A stretch of 64,000 nucleotides of DNA from Dryococelus australis (GCA_029891345.1 CM056995.1:80105895-80169894); one strand, 5' to 3'. Shown: positions 46,722 to 58,255, counted from the first letter of the stretch. Numbers and translations are program-made. Notes: generated by a model from the letters alone, not told the origin.

Positions 46722-47358
46722 TTGCAACTTTCGAACCACATACTCATTTGTAACAAAAAAAATCATCTTCGCAATGCTGTCACGGTTTTGAAATGTGCAC
46801 TGCCTCTGTCAAAACAACTGCAGGCAGTAAATTTTGACATTGGACTAGCAGACGGCATGGCATCGGCCTCACTGGCTGCTCTTGAAAAAGATACAAAGAT
46901 ACGAGTAATGAAGGCTTCAGTGAAGCTTAAAAAAAAAAAAGTCTAAATTTGCAACATTTCTTAACATTGATATCATGATTCCCAAACTCAATAAAAAACA
47001 AACAGGCAGAGTAAATTGGCCAATTACATCATACCCAGAATCATACCTCAGGGTCTCAGTTTTTTATCGATGTCTTGACCACCTGATTAGAGAAATGGAA
47101 AAAAAATTCCGAGAAGAATAGTTTTTGGAAAACTTGAAATAGTTGATTTAAAGTTTCAGTGAATAGTTTAACAGTTCAAAAATTATATATATATATCCTT
47201 AAAGCGAATGAAATCCTGTTTTCACTCCACCATGACAAATCACATACTAAATGGTTTGGCATTACTTAAAATTCATCTAGTAATTAATGTAAAGCCAGAA
47301 GACGCCGTAGAAAAATTTGCTGTAAAACATCCAAGAAGGATTCAAATATTTTTGTAGA
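46722..47358 (+). pseudogene. hAT transposase remnant, C-terminal half
   Basis: The frame pieces resemble the C-terminal half of a hAT transposase of the type carried by many insect elements. One piece reads YLRVSVFYRCLDHLIREMEK at about 47047. Then the dimerisation-region motif FHSTMTNHILNGLALLKIH appears at about 47218, ending in a stop near 47356. Stops and frame changes separate the pieces. The zinc-finger and catalytic N-terminal part was not recognised, so the copy is dead. Confidence 0.75.
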
Positions 47359-47949
47359 AATATACCATGTTAATATAATTGCTAATAATTTAAGAAAAAT
47401 GAAGGATAGGAATGCATGAATGTGTAGGATAAGTGGTAAGAATGCAAGAAATATGTAGGATAATTACATAACATTTTCAAGATGTGTCTTGAAATCTCAG
47501 AATCAATACCACATTTTTGATAAGAATATTATTGAAGCCAGTTGTGGAGTTTCATAAACACAAATGAAATAAACACACGATGTATTCCATACCTAGATAT
47601 CCTAACGAACAGATTTGTTGCTCGAAGCTACTGTAAATCCTACAATTATCCTTGCAACACCTAAAACCACGTACCAATTTAATTTCGCTTTAAATAGCTT
47701 TCATTTTTTCATCGATGTGAAAACATACGAACGTAATAAAGGTCCACGTTAAAATTGAAAACTAAAATTGAGAAATATAGAAGCATTTAGATCAATAATT
47801 CAGAAAGGTTTAAACTTCTACTTTCGTAAATACATTCTGAAAAACTAAGCTTATATTAAAACGCATATAAAAATGTTTTGCCTCCTGCTGAACGAGTTTT
47901 AAATACGCCACTGCTGTGAACTAGACACAAAAGTTCTCACAGATACAAC

Positions 47950-48397
47950 GAAATATGATTTGGTTCCATATTTGTTCAGGGGTGTATGAGTGCTAGTGGT
48001 ATAGGCGAGTTGTGTTTCATCGATGGAACCATGAACCACAAACTCTAGATTAACATTCTGAACTCTCACCGTCCCAAGTGTGTCAACGATATGGGCGTTA
48101 CTGGGGACTACGTCTTCATCCAGACAACGCTCCTACACTTAACGCCCTAAACACAAAACTGTGGTTACTATACAACATGCCACACTTGATGGAAACGCCT
48201 GCACAGTCGACAGGCATAAAGCCCATTGAGAATTTGTGGCATATACTAGAAGAAAGAATAAGAATGCATATCATGTCGAATAATAATGATATCAAGAGGG
48301 CATTATTAGAAGGTTGGAAGAATATACCAGCAGAAACGACAGAAAACTCAGTCAAATCAATCCCACGTTATTTTCGAATTTGCAGGACATCATAAAG
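47950..48397 (+). pseudogene. Tc1-like transposase, C-terminal part (DD34E)
   Basis: Continues the Tc1 gene after the hAT. GCMSASGIGELCFIDGTMNH reads into an in-frame stop near 48047. The following frame contains the second catalytic Asp in HPDNAP and the Glu in KPIENLWH, with exactly 34 residues between them, the DD34E spacing of Tc1 transposases. The segment between (KLWLLYNMPHLMETP) is also typical. The C-terminus is near 48394. Confidence 0.9.
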
Positions 48398-48890
48398 AAG
48401 AAAGGAGAGCTCAACAGCTATTAAGGTTTGAAAAAGACGACCCTAAGGCATGTCTTTGTGTATTGCCGACTAATAGTTGTTTGGAGTTAAATTATGTGTG
48501 TACTTTATTTCTGTTTATGCATTACTGTTCGTACAGGAAAAAATATGTCGTTATGTTACGTATGTTTTGTATCCATGTCAGAGTAAATAATGTAGTGCTA
48601 ATGTGCCCCATACAATATGCCATTTTCTGTCAAATATATACCCTTAAACATGACGTCTGTGGAAAGACGAATACTTTTTGAGTCACTGTGTATCACACAG
48701 TGTGATGGCTTCCCGTTCGGCAAGCAGATGAGCTGGTTCCTACACCGTTTAATACTCTTAACCTCCTCGTTCAGCAACTGTTATAAAGAAGCTGCACTTT
48801 GAATTATTTAATATCATAACACTGCATGTTTGGGAGACAAAGAAAGACGGTTATCACCTGGTACAATATAAATAAATGAGAGAAAGTGTC

Positions 48891-49172
48891 AAAAGTAAGT
48901 TCTGCGCGAGAGAAAGACAGGAACGGGTGTGGTCGTATCGGCCAGGCTGCGGCTCAGTGCCCGCTCCCGGGTACCGTCCCGCCACTGCTCGGCACGGTGG
49001 CTTCTAGCTGCTGGGTTTCCCCGCTGGCTCGGTGCGCCCCTCCTTGGCCAGCCTGGTCACCATGTTGATGTTGAGCTTAGTGTGGACATCCAGTCAACAT
49101 GGGAGGTTGAACTACAGGGCTCCCGATCTTCAGTCGCTGGATTACAGGAATGCGCCACAACTCCCAGCCGAC
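48891..49172 (-). ncRNA. 7SL (SRP) RNA copy lacking helix 6, probable pseudogene
   Basis: 7SL RNA is the scaffold of the signal recognition particle. On the minus strand this copy has the Alu-domain start GTCGGCTGGGAGTTGTGGCG, GATGTCCACACTAAGCTCAA in the helix 5 region, the helix 8 motif GGGGAAACCCAGCAGCTAG (SRP54 side) and CAGCCTGGCCGATACGACCA near the 3' end. Compared with the plus-strand copy it lacks 21 nt between ACATGG and TGACCAGG, exactly where helix 6 with its GGAG loop should be, which SRP19 binds. TATAT lies 28 bp upstream (49196-49200). A T run ends the likely transcript at 48891-48894. Probably non-functional, though its flanks are as well kept as its partner's. Confidence 0.75.
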
Positions 49173-50307
49173 AGTTGCTTCTTCCATACCGCGTCATATA
49201 ACTCTCGTGGTTCGCGGCTCCGCAATTATGAATTTTTTTACATGTCTTGTAAGTTGTTACAATAACTCATGATGCTCCTTTTCAAATGAAATAAAAGTAA
49301 ATGTGCAGTGTCAAACCAAAGTAACAATTGCCTGATAAATCTTTATTTTTGTTCGAAATGATATGTATCACAATTTAATCTCGGAAATCAGTCACTAATT
49401 TAAGTAATATTATTATGTCAATCTGCCGCCACACATTACATTTTACTTGTGTTGAATGTATTTACTGACGATTAGTACTTCCATAACCCATATTTCTAAA
49501 AAATTGGATATTACAAATTCTATGTAACGCACCACTTGGTTTTTAATTCCCAAATAAAAAATTTGCTGTCACGTTGAGCTATAGTTGCCAGTGATGTTGA
49601 ACCGCATTTGGTGATTCAGCGAGGGAAATTTTTGAGTAAAATGTATTGTTCGAACTACGAGAAAGAATGAAATTATATCTGAAATAATGATTTACCTCAC
49701 AAAGTAACTTTCGATCGCACGAAAATGTTTACTTGTGATTATTTACGTCTGTCTTAGGCATTAAAATAATTATACTTTTGCTTTATTTTTAAAGTGTTAG
49801 TAATAATTAATCTACATAAATTTGCGCGGTGGTTTATGAATTTCACAGGAATAGTACTTATTGAAAATAAAATATAACACGTTTTTATTTTAAAACATAA
49901 AATTCAGTGAAACTGGGTACTTTTTTTTCTGGATGGATTGCTGGATGCCACATATTATAGTGACCCAAATATTTCTAGAGAAAAAAAAACAGTTAAGTAA
50001 TTATTGCTTCTATAATCACTAAAAATATAAAGTGGCATGATTGTCATGGAAACAATTCCTTTATATGTGAAAAAATAATAAAATGTATTCTTATTGTGAG
50101 TTGAAATACGGAACATTGCAATTCTTAATTGTATATAGTGGGATGATCAATGTATCCCACGAGATTGACAAAAAAGGTTACGTAATAATTTTCTTGAACT
50201 TACACATCATCTGTCGTTTCAATTAAAAAGGAGTATCATGAGTTATTTTAACAATTTATAAGACATGTAAAGAAATTCGTCATTGCGGAGCAGCGAACCA
50301 CGAGAGC

Positions 50308-50312
50308 TATAT
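50308..50312 (+). promoter_or_regulatory. Candidate TATA element of the 7SL gene
   Basis: TATAT begins 28 bp before the inferred 5' end of the 7SL RNA and is conserved at the same distance in the inverted copy. This fits an RNA polymerase III promoter with an upstream TATA. Confidence 0.5.
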
Positions 50313-50335
50313 GACGCGGTATGGAAAAAGCAACT

Positions 50336-50639
50336 GTCGGCTGGGAGTTGTGGCGCACTCCTGCAATCCAGCGACTGGAGACCGGGCGTCCTGCAATTCA
50401 GCCACACATGTTGACTGGATGTCCACGCTACGCTCAATATCAACGTGGGGGCCCTGGGGGAGCGCGGGGTGACCAGGCTGGCCAAAGAGGGGCGCACCGA
50501 GCCAGCTGGGGAAACCCAGCAGCTAGAAGCTCCCGTGCCGAGCAGCGGCGGGACGGCATACGGGAGTGGGCACTGAGCCGCAGCCTGGCCGATACGACCA
50601 CACCTGTTCCTGCCTTTCTCTCCCGCCGAACTCACTTTT
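50336..50639 (+). ncRNA. 7SL (signal recognition particle) RNA gene
   Basis: Full-length copy of about 300 nt. Recognisable parts in order: the Alu-domain 5' end GTCGGCTGGGAGTTGTGGCG (50336); GATGTCCACGCTACGCTCAA (50419); the helix 6 hairpin with a GGAG loop (about 50447-50470); GTGACCAGGCTGGCC; the helix 8 signature GGGGAAACCCAGCAGC, then CTCCCGTGCCGAGCAGC (50508-50546); and the 3' CAGCCTGGCCGATACGACCA. Helix 8 and its symmetric loop bind SRP54 and helix 6 binds SRP19; both are intact here. TATAT sits 28 bp upstream and TTTT at 50636-50639 is a possible RNA polymerase III terminator. A TTT at 50615 could end a shorter form. The resemblance to primate Alu sequence is explained by Alu's descent from 7SL. 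The open frames here are not proteins. Confidence 0.85.
50636..50639 (+). terminator. Possible RNA polymerase III terminator of 7SL
   Basis: A run of four T after the conserved 7SL 3' region. The inverted copy has the matching run at 48891-48894. Confidence 0.45.
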
Positions 50640-50732
50640 GACACCTTCGCTCATTTATTTATATTGTACCAGGTGATAACCGTCTTTCTTTGTCTCCCAA
50701 ACATGCAGTGTTATGCTATTAGATAATTTCGG

Positions 50733-51190
50733 CTACAGCTGTCTTTAACAGTTAGCTGCCAGCATTTCTAAAATTGCTTAACAAGGAGGCTAGAGTACTA
50801 AATTATGATGGACTCAGCGTGTCTGCTTGCTGAACAGGACATCACTTTGTGTGATATATTTAGTTATAAGGTACTATTATCTCGATCTGCCAGGTCATGC
50901 TGACAGCAGAAAGAAATGTTAATGTAATAATGTGGTGGCCGCAACCTCAAATATCATTTAAATATGGAAGCAGGTTTGAGCATCATATACTTATACACTT
51001 CACCTGACATTATGTTCAACATAGAAAATTGAGAAGTTTTAAACGTTTTCGGTAACCGGATTCAGGGCTGACACTAGTGGACTCCGAACTAAAGCTTCAT
51101 ATATCAGCTCTCAGCATGAACGTAAAGCCGTATTCGGATCCCTGAGAAGACTTACTGGCTCGAAATATTTTTTTTTACATTGGCACATTC
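50733..51190. other. No recognisable gene
   Basis: No supported feature. Confidence 0.4.
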
Positions 51191-51191
51191 A

Positions 51192-51266
51192 CGAGGTCTC
51201 TGGGAGACTTAACCCGTGGTTTATATATTGTAAAGCAAATGTGATTACCACTACACCACTGAAACG
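51192..51266 (-). pseudogene. tRNA-Val-like pseudogene or SINE head
   Basis: On the minus strand GTTTCAGTGGTGTAGTGGTA then ATCACATTTGCTTTACAATA follows the 5' half of a eukaryotic tRNA-Val, with TAC at the anticodon position. The T-arm reads CCACGGGTTAAGTCTCCCA, with B-box mismatches and unpaired stems, so it should not be a working tRNA. No SINE body was found downstream. Confidence 0.6.
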
Positions 51267-54200
51267 CCAAACTAATGTGTTTAATTTTCGAAAATAATTA
51301 AGTTAATATTTTGGGGTGAAATGAGTCACTAACATACAAGGTTGAGCAATACTAGACACTATAAAGATTTGATATTTCAGTGAGCGATATACTTGGCACA
51401 TTTACCTTATGATAAAAATGCTTTCCTGATGTATCATTAAAATTTTACAATGAACTCCTTAGGTTTATTTCTTCACACCTCACTATGATTTGTTTGTATA
51501 TCTCAGTGTTGTTGCATCGCTCCACTCACACGAACAAGTACTGCGTGGTGTGAGCACATACATTGAAATCTGACGTCATGACGTGTTTAATGGAGTATGT
51601 AAAATAGATGGTTAATCAACAAAAGTTTGTTATATTCTATTATATTAACCCTTAAATTTGAGTATTGAGTAATGTTACACCAGGTATATCAAAATACTGT
51701 TTTACAGAGACATATCTATAAGGACCCCGAAAGGACGCCATTCTTACAGGAAAATACAGCAAAAACGATCTCTATTCATTTTGGCACACACTAATCTGCA
51801 TATCGTTTTAAAGGATGGGTGTTTGCGAAGACACATGCATACTGAAGCACTGTATAAACTCATTCGCTCTACAGAGAAATTAATCAAGGGGTATATGCAC
51901 GAGAATTTCTTGCAATGTTCATCGACAATAGTTTTAATCCTTTATGAACAGGTTACTATTAAAAGGGGAAAAAGCGTAGCGTCTCATATAAGTGTAGCTA
52001 ACGTTAACTTCAGTAAACGAATCAACCTTTTGTAAGTGTTCAATTCCAGCATTTTAATCAGTAAATGGTCACATGTCTAAAACTACCAAGTGTCTAACCA
52101 TGTGTTTTTTTACCCTTATTCCCGGGTAGATTTCAAACCTCCAAGAAATTGATTACTACTATTTCTTTAATCACAAATCCCACTAGGTGGTACCTGGCCA
52201 CTAATCGGTAATCCTCGAAAAGAATTATTATTGTTTTTAACTATAGCCAAAGAGTCAGTATGCCATTCTCCTTAAATTCCTGTAGAAATAATTTTATAAT
52301 AATAAGATAAGGTCAATTAAAATACGACAGAGATTCGTATCGCCAAGATTTACTAACCAAACAATAGAAGTAAGTATCAACAATTTTCACCCTGTTTATT
52401 GGTATTTGTTCAGCCTCTGTGACTAGTTACAACACGTAAGGAACTGAGAAACTATACCGGAACTTATTTTTTGTTTTTACCGCATCATATATCATGGAGG
52501 TCATGTTCTGATATGGTGGCAATTCTGTTTAATTTCTAACCCACTTGGAGTGATATCATCAGTCTCCATAGCAGTAGTCATACAATTCGGTATTTACAAA
52601 GTTTCGCTGGAATATAAAATTTGTTCGGAGAAATGGCCCAACTATTTCTTGTGGCGCCTTTCACTTATGTTCCAACGACGTCTAGTGTTTATTAATAAAC
52701 ATAAGCCAATTTCAGAGGCTTCCAGTTTCCAATACTGCACTTTTTTTTCTTACAGTCTACATTAGAATTGACATGACAGTAACAATTTGCATTAAACTAT
52801 GCATAATTACTATCGGTGTATGTCACATGAACCAGCGAATAGCAAAAACCAGGGAGATACTGTAAATCAACTACAATAGCTGGTTCTGAATGTTAATGAA
52901 TCAAATAAACCTTTAAAAAATTCTCATTATTCGGCATTACTCAGTACATGACTTCTGAATTAATTAATAAGGGATACAGAGTCCAACATCATCATTGAGC
53001 TCCTATCGTTTTAGTCCTTGTGAGCTTAACCGCGCAACGTAAAACCTAAACTGCATCAGCTCATCAGCAGTTGCCTTCAAAGATCACAAAGTAATAGATT
53101 AACCAAATACCTTTAAAAATAAATGCTGAAAAGCTTATCAATTTCTGCAAGATAGCCTGGCGATGTTTTCATCTTCAACCAACAGATGACAGCACTTCTG
53201 TTCACTAATGTATTTAATCTAACAGTTATGATGTTAGTACATCGGACTCGGCATGGAGTCTGAAATAGGAAATTGTTTGCTGTGACGTAAAAGACCATCG
53301 CCATTTTATGATACCCAAAACCTCTACAAAACAGTTGCTCGTTTATATATTTAAACATTTTAATGGTGGCAGTTTTTTAATGAATGAAGGTCTGATACAC
53401 ATTAACATCTAATTTCTCTAAAGTAGTAGACACATCAATTCTTGATAGGTAGTATTTCAATATTTTGGGCCTCGCAATATTGCGATGATGACAAGACTGG
53501 AGGCATCATTTGTCCATGTACACCCGTAGGGTAGGACACTCTCTGCGACTCGAAGACATTTTTTTCTTCTTTCTCTGTGAAGAACTTAGGCGAAGTTCAA
53601 GGATAATATACGAAACATATGTATGTATAACACAGAACCAATTGTCTATACATACGCAAATAAGCAAATTTCATCATCTGACAATAATGTATGACATAGA
53701 GATGGCATAAAACCACGGTTACTTGAGAAATTAAGTTACGCGTAATATAATTGAAATCAGCAGAGGTAAATTTATCTTTTTATTTTTCAAAAAAAAATTT
53801 TTTATTCTCAGTTAACCAGTTTTCTGAATTTGATCATTTTAATAATTACCCCTTTTAACCTCCATCTATTAATGTAGTCTAGGGCAGCCTGTCTGGCATA
53901 ACGAAGCTCTAAATAATTTAAATATTGATAAGTTAATTAAATGTTTTGCAGTTTTGTAAAACCCATAACAAGTTAAATATATTGAGTTGATTTCTCATTT
54001 TCATTACGTTTTGACACATGATAAAACGCCTTTTAAAAACAATTATTGCGATATTACCTGTTGCATTTTTTAAATTTTTTGTAGTGCTCTGTTTTGCATT
54101 GGTATTTACCAAAAAGGAATATTTGTTGGATTATAGTAAACAGTAGCATAGGGAATCACTAGTTTACACAAATATCAAGCCCCAAAAGCATATTCCATGT

Positions 54201-55544
54201 GACTATTAATTTTTGTTTGCTGATTTTAACATATATTTCACTTTTCATGGCATATTTAGAGGATTTAATTTTTTGATACATTTCTGTTTTTAGAGTTGTA
54301 TAGAATAAACCACGTATACGATCTGAATAAGTAAGAAATTTTCGAGTTTTTAAAGTAAAATTATTATTTTGCGAGTTTACAAAAAATAAAGTAGCGGTTT
54401 GAAACGTACAGCTTTTGACGTGTTAGATTTTCTAAAATTAATAATAAAAAAAAAAAAAATAACATAAAAATTTGCTTGTATTTTCATCATATCTTAATCA
54501 ATTATCGAAATGTTCCGACATTTTGCTGACAATGTCAAAACAGAAAAATAACACGAGCATTGGCAGAAACCGCGAAGATATACATCAAAGGAAAGATGCT
54601 AAATATAATAAATTTTGAAATTATTAATTTTTCATTTTTAGAGAAATTGTAATTTGTTCTTGATATAGTTGCGTCATACGCATGAAAATAATAAATGGCT
54701 AACGGCTGCAACCAATGAAGAGTATATCGATAACTGTGTACAACAAAGTGTATAATCTAGAGGAATAACGCGTTTAAATTTGTGTTACATTTTTTCTGCT
54801 GACTCCTGTTCATACAGACGAATTTCTTTCGTCAACAGTTTCTTTTTTATTATTTAAATAGTTCTAATATACCCCGGAAATATTCGAGAAAATGAAAAAA
54901 AAAAAAAAAAAAAATGCTTGTAGTGATGCTATTAAAAAGGAAAGTATTAATGTTGTAGAAAGTAAGTACTGTACCAATTTAGTTGCGGTAGCTGCGTAGA
55001 AAACTTGGTCGAAATTGTTGCATCTTGTCAACAGTTTTTACAAGGATAGTCCCTGAAGAGGGTAAGGGTGGAATGAATGGGTAATACCAACGTGCGCGCC
55101 CAACCGGAAGCACATACGTGAATGCATCCAAACAGAACAATAGAACCCGCATACAGCTAACTTGCAATGCCTTTCCAGTATGTGTACGTTCCCTTTCCCC
55201 TTACTGCCCAACCCCACCCAAGGAAACGAAAAGAAAAAGAAGTTATGTTCTTTAAGGAAAAATAAGTCACCAAATAATACATATGCCTACTTTCGAGCTT
55301 TAGACGCATACCATTCAGCGTTTAATTGTCATATTTAATACGGCGGTTTTTGTGGTAAACTGTAATAACAACAATAATAATAACTCCATGAATGTGTAAT
55401 GGCTAATCGATATCAGGACCTTAATCTAACGATACAGGAATCGAGAAGATTCGTAGTGAGAAACTTCACCGGTATTTACCAGAAGTTCGGATGGAAGATC
55501 GCTTGGGTATATAGAGAGGGGGAAGAGAAACACTACAGTGCAGT
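51267..55544. other. Long AT-rich stretch without recognisable genes
   Basis: About 4.3 kb with A/T runs (for example near 54449 and 54897). The frames of 60-85 codons have no recognisable motif. I see no inverted-repeat element or tRNA-like boxes. Confidence 0.45.
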
Positions 55545-55615
55545 CAGCCGGGATCAAACACATAATATACCGAATGTGAGTCATAGATACGCTATCTCAC
55601 TACCAAACACGCTAG
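55545..55615 (-). repeat. tRNA-like SINE head
   Basis: On the minus strand GTGTTTGGTAGTGAGATAGC (A-box region) and GTGTTTGATCCCGGCTG (B-box region) lie at tRNA-like spacing. The 81-codon plus-strand frame across it has no known motif. Confidence 0.45.
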
Positions 55616-55821
55616 ATTTGTGGGAAACTGACACAATTCACTGATAAACTGATACAGTTAAAAGGAATTACATTTTCTTTTCAATTTTCAATAGGTTTTG
55701 GAAGTGTCTGCCATGTAAGTTGGCACAATTTTACGCGCTGGTACAAAGTCTACGAAAATTTGCTCAACGGAGTGGAAACTGCGTAATATTCCGCACCAGA
55801 TAATCCAACGTACTTGACGTG

Positions 55822-56064
55822 TACAGGCTGTTCACGACAAAGTGAGCACTTTTTAATGCCCTCCCAACAGCCATTAACGACTAATAAATATGTTTTATTC
55901 CTATCTCAGACATTAACTTTTGAAAGTGGTGAAAGTATACACCGTATTTATTAGCTGCATGACAATACTGATATTAAAAAGTAGCTTAGACATAAAAAAA
56001 ATAACTTAAAAGAAAAATTTGGAAGGGCCTTAAAAAGTGCTCACTTTACCGTGAATGGCCTATA
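55822..56064. mobile_element. MITE family D, copy D2
   Basis: Begins TACAGGCTGTTCACGACAAA and ends TCACTTTACCGTGAATGGCC then TATA. 243 bp. The interior matches D1 in the opposite orientation. Confidence 0.85.
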
Positions 56065-56474
56065 TATATGTTTTTCGCTGAAATGCTAAATAAAATAAAA
56101 TGGGCGCTATGTTCGTGAGACGTAGCGTATTAGAATGTTAGACAGGAGACTTCCTCAGGGAATTACCCTTGTTATACTAGCGGCGCGGTGTTATCCTGCT
56201 AAAGCCAACACTTGTATGTATTTTGTTTTTTCCTGGCAGTCTTAACAAAGGCGTGGAAAATTATTTCACTAAAGACCAGAGCACTCACGAACCGTTCGAA
56301 ACACAAGGATTATACGAATTCCCCACTGCTTACTTTAATAATAAATTTATGTTTGCATTCGTACATTTTTTCACGGCAATTAGGGCGAAATTTTCAGTGT
56401 ATTTTGAAGATAACTAACATATACCAATTTTTTTTAAATAAAAAATTGAGTAACTTCGAATGGTAAACATTGTG

Positions 56475-56904
56475 TAGGCCATTCCCGGTTACTTCCAACT
56501 TTTTCGAAGCCCTGCTTAAGTTCTGCTTCCAAGATATTCCTACGCCTCGTGCAAAGAAAGCTTAACCGACTCTATAAAATCACACCAAAGGGACAGCGCA
56601 CCACATTCTTGCGCACTCAGTGTAATTATATTTTGTATAAGAACTGTTTCTTACCGTGTATTGCTAACGCACCTATTTTCTCCCTGTTTTATTCATATTA
56701 ATTACAAATGAAACATTGCAATTTATAAATAAATTATAATTAGATGTTCTATTTAATAAAAAAAGAGGTATTTTTATGTCAACAGAAGTATAAATATCTT
56801 GTGACATATGACATGTTTAAAATACAACCAAACACGTTATACATGGGGTGATTTTTCAAAGGTTTGATTCAAAAAGTGCGAAGAACCCACGAATGTACCC
56901 GTAT
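56475..56904 (-). mobile_element. MITE family B, copy B5
   Basis: Begins TAGGCCATTCCCGGTTACTT and ends near CCACGAATGTACCCGTATA. It contains GAAGCCCTGCTTAAGTTCTG and ATGGGGTGATTTTTCAAAGG. Confidence 0.8.
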
Positions 56905-57307
56905 AGTAAAGGCATAAACAAACAACAAGTGCGTACTTTTTATTCATCGTTACCATTTATATTAAGGTAGCATAAGATTGCCGCTGTGGCCGCGTACATA
57001 GATACTGCGTTACCGGCGGATCATTGTGTATATTTTCGTTCTCAGCAAAATAAAATAAGCAGAGAAGAAAAAATGTTCAACTGATCGAGTGATACGGCCT
57101 CTGCGAAGAACGTCAGAACCAGAATGCGGTATAAGTTTTTCGTCGGACGTTTATACAGAGATAGGCGAAACACAGTGAGATCTCTATGATCATAGTGGGC
57201 TTCGATCCAGTAGACTACGGTATGGTGTGTTCCAGTTCCTTGTATAGCACATCTAATAGCACATGATCTAATATTGTAAGTTTTCTGTGCTTCAGGTTGC
57301 ATACAAG

Positions 57308-57547
57308 TATAGTCTGTTCACGGTAAAGTGAGCACATTTGAGGCCCTAATTACTTTTCCCCTTCAACCATTTTTGACCCACTAACAACGTTTTTAAATAA
57401 GTATTGCCATGTAAGTAATAAATACAGTGTGAATATTCCACCGCACTCGGAAGTTAACGTATAAGACTACAATAAAATATATTTATTGACTATTATTCCA
57501 AATGAGAGGACTTTCAAAAGTGCTCACTTTACCGTGAACAGCATATA
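57308..57547. mobile_element. MITE family D, copy D3
   Basis: TATAGTCTGTTCACGGTAAA at the left and TCACTTTACCGTGAACAGCA then TATA at the right. 240 bp, with TA at both sides. Confidence 0.85.
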
Positions 57548-58255
57548 GTAGGGTTATGGCGAGTCTGGCGCAATGTATTTTAAAAGGGAGCTTAAAAGGG
57601 AGCTGTGCAGCTGGACCGCTAGCGGTCTTCGGCTCGACTTGGACGAGCTCGGCAATCTTCGGCTCGACTCAAGGGGTGCTTGGAAGCCGTCGACTCGGGT
57701 TTGTCGAACATACCGGAAGGCACGCGGCAGTTATACTCACTAATTCTTCAAGCATATGTTTGTTTCTGGTAGCCATATTGGTTTCAAAGGCATATGTTAT
57801 GTCAAATCGTAAATCTGTATTTATTATCCGATTTAAAAAAATTTATTTTTTATTTTTTATATTGTACCGATATTATACATGGATTATTGTGGAAACATGC
57901 AGAAGTCTTATCATTCAATTACTACATTTCCAGTCCCATATTTTAAATACTGATTAATACACGATGCCAGAATCTACTAATTGTTTACTATCTCGACTGT
58001 TTTGTAGGTATAAGTATGCTACTCAGATTTTTTTTGTGCACATGAATAAACTAAGCCTCTTCATACTGATAGTGACCACATGCACGAGTATGTTATAATC
58101 ATGATATGGATCAGCATCTACCAACACTTTAGTCTTAATTGGCGTTAATTTAAATACCAATACTGCCAGGGCCTAGAGACTTGGAATGTACAAGAGTGAT
58201 AAACAGTCTTAACTTTCGTGCTCTTCTTTACCACCAGTCCGTCAATCATCCAATA
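57548..58255. other. No recognisable gene
   Basis: A short GC-rich start (57590-57720) holds a repeated CTTCGGCTCGACT at 57627 and 57657. The rest is AT-rich. The 133-codon frame at 57556 runs over both and has no recognised motif. Confidence 0.4.

Larger units (their letters stand above)
44964..47913 (+). mobile_element. hAT transposon inserted in the Tc1 element, 8-bp target duplication
   Basis: The right terminus in reverse reads CAGTGGCGTATTTAAAAC and the left GAGGGGCGTATTTAAGG, a hAT-type inverted repeat. CTGTGAAC stands on both sides (44956-44963 and 47914-47921), an exact 8-bp duplication. The 2950-bp body contains decayed transposase coding sequence on the plus strand, plus a middle region near 45.8-46.4 kb that looks foreign. 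Confidence 0.9.
44103..48688 (+). mobile_element. Tc1-like transposon, split by a hAT element
   Basis: The left terminus CAGTAGCTTAAAAAAAGTAT and the reverse of the right terminus CAGTGACTCAAAAAGTATTC match and run on through TCGTCT. TA borders the left end and a TG (decayed TA) the right. A second copy of the terminal motif, TCAAAAAGTAATCGTCTGG, occurs inside the left end at about 44313, as in IR/DR-type Tc1 elements. Removing the inserted hAT (2950 bp) and one copy of its 8-bp duplication leaves 1628 bp, the usual size of a Tc1 element. One transposase gene is present in two decayed pieces. Confidence 0.9.
48801..50732. repeat. Inverted duplication of a 7SL RNA locus
   Basis: The left arm 48801-49290 and right arm 50212-50732 are diverged reverse copies. 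The outer ends share ATAACACTGCATGTTTGGGA, and the inner ends share ATAACTCATGAT. The unit of duplication is a 7SL RNA sequence with about 120 bp of upstream and 90-95 bp of downstream DNA. The 0.9-kb centre (49291-50211) is unique, AT-rich and shows no gene. No target duplication or transposon terminus was seen at the outer edges, so segmental inverted duplication is more likely than a mobile element. Confidence 0.85.

Noticed and set aside
48901-50640. Similarity to primate Alu sequence, suggesting human contamination
   Set aside because: The matching parts extend through helix 8 and the S domain, which Alu lacks, and the sequence differs from human throughout. It is a native 7SL RNA.
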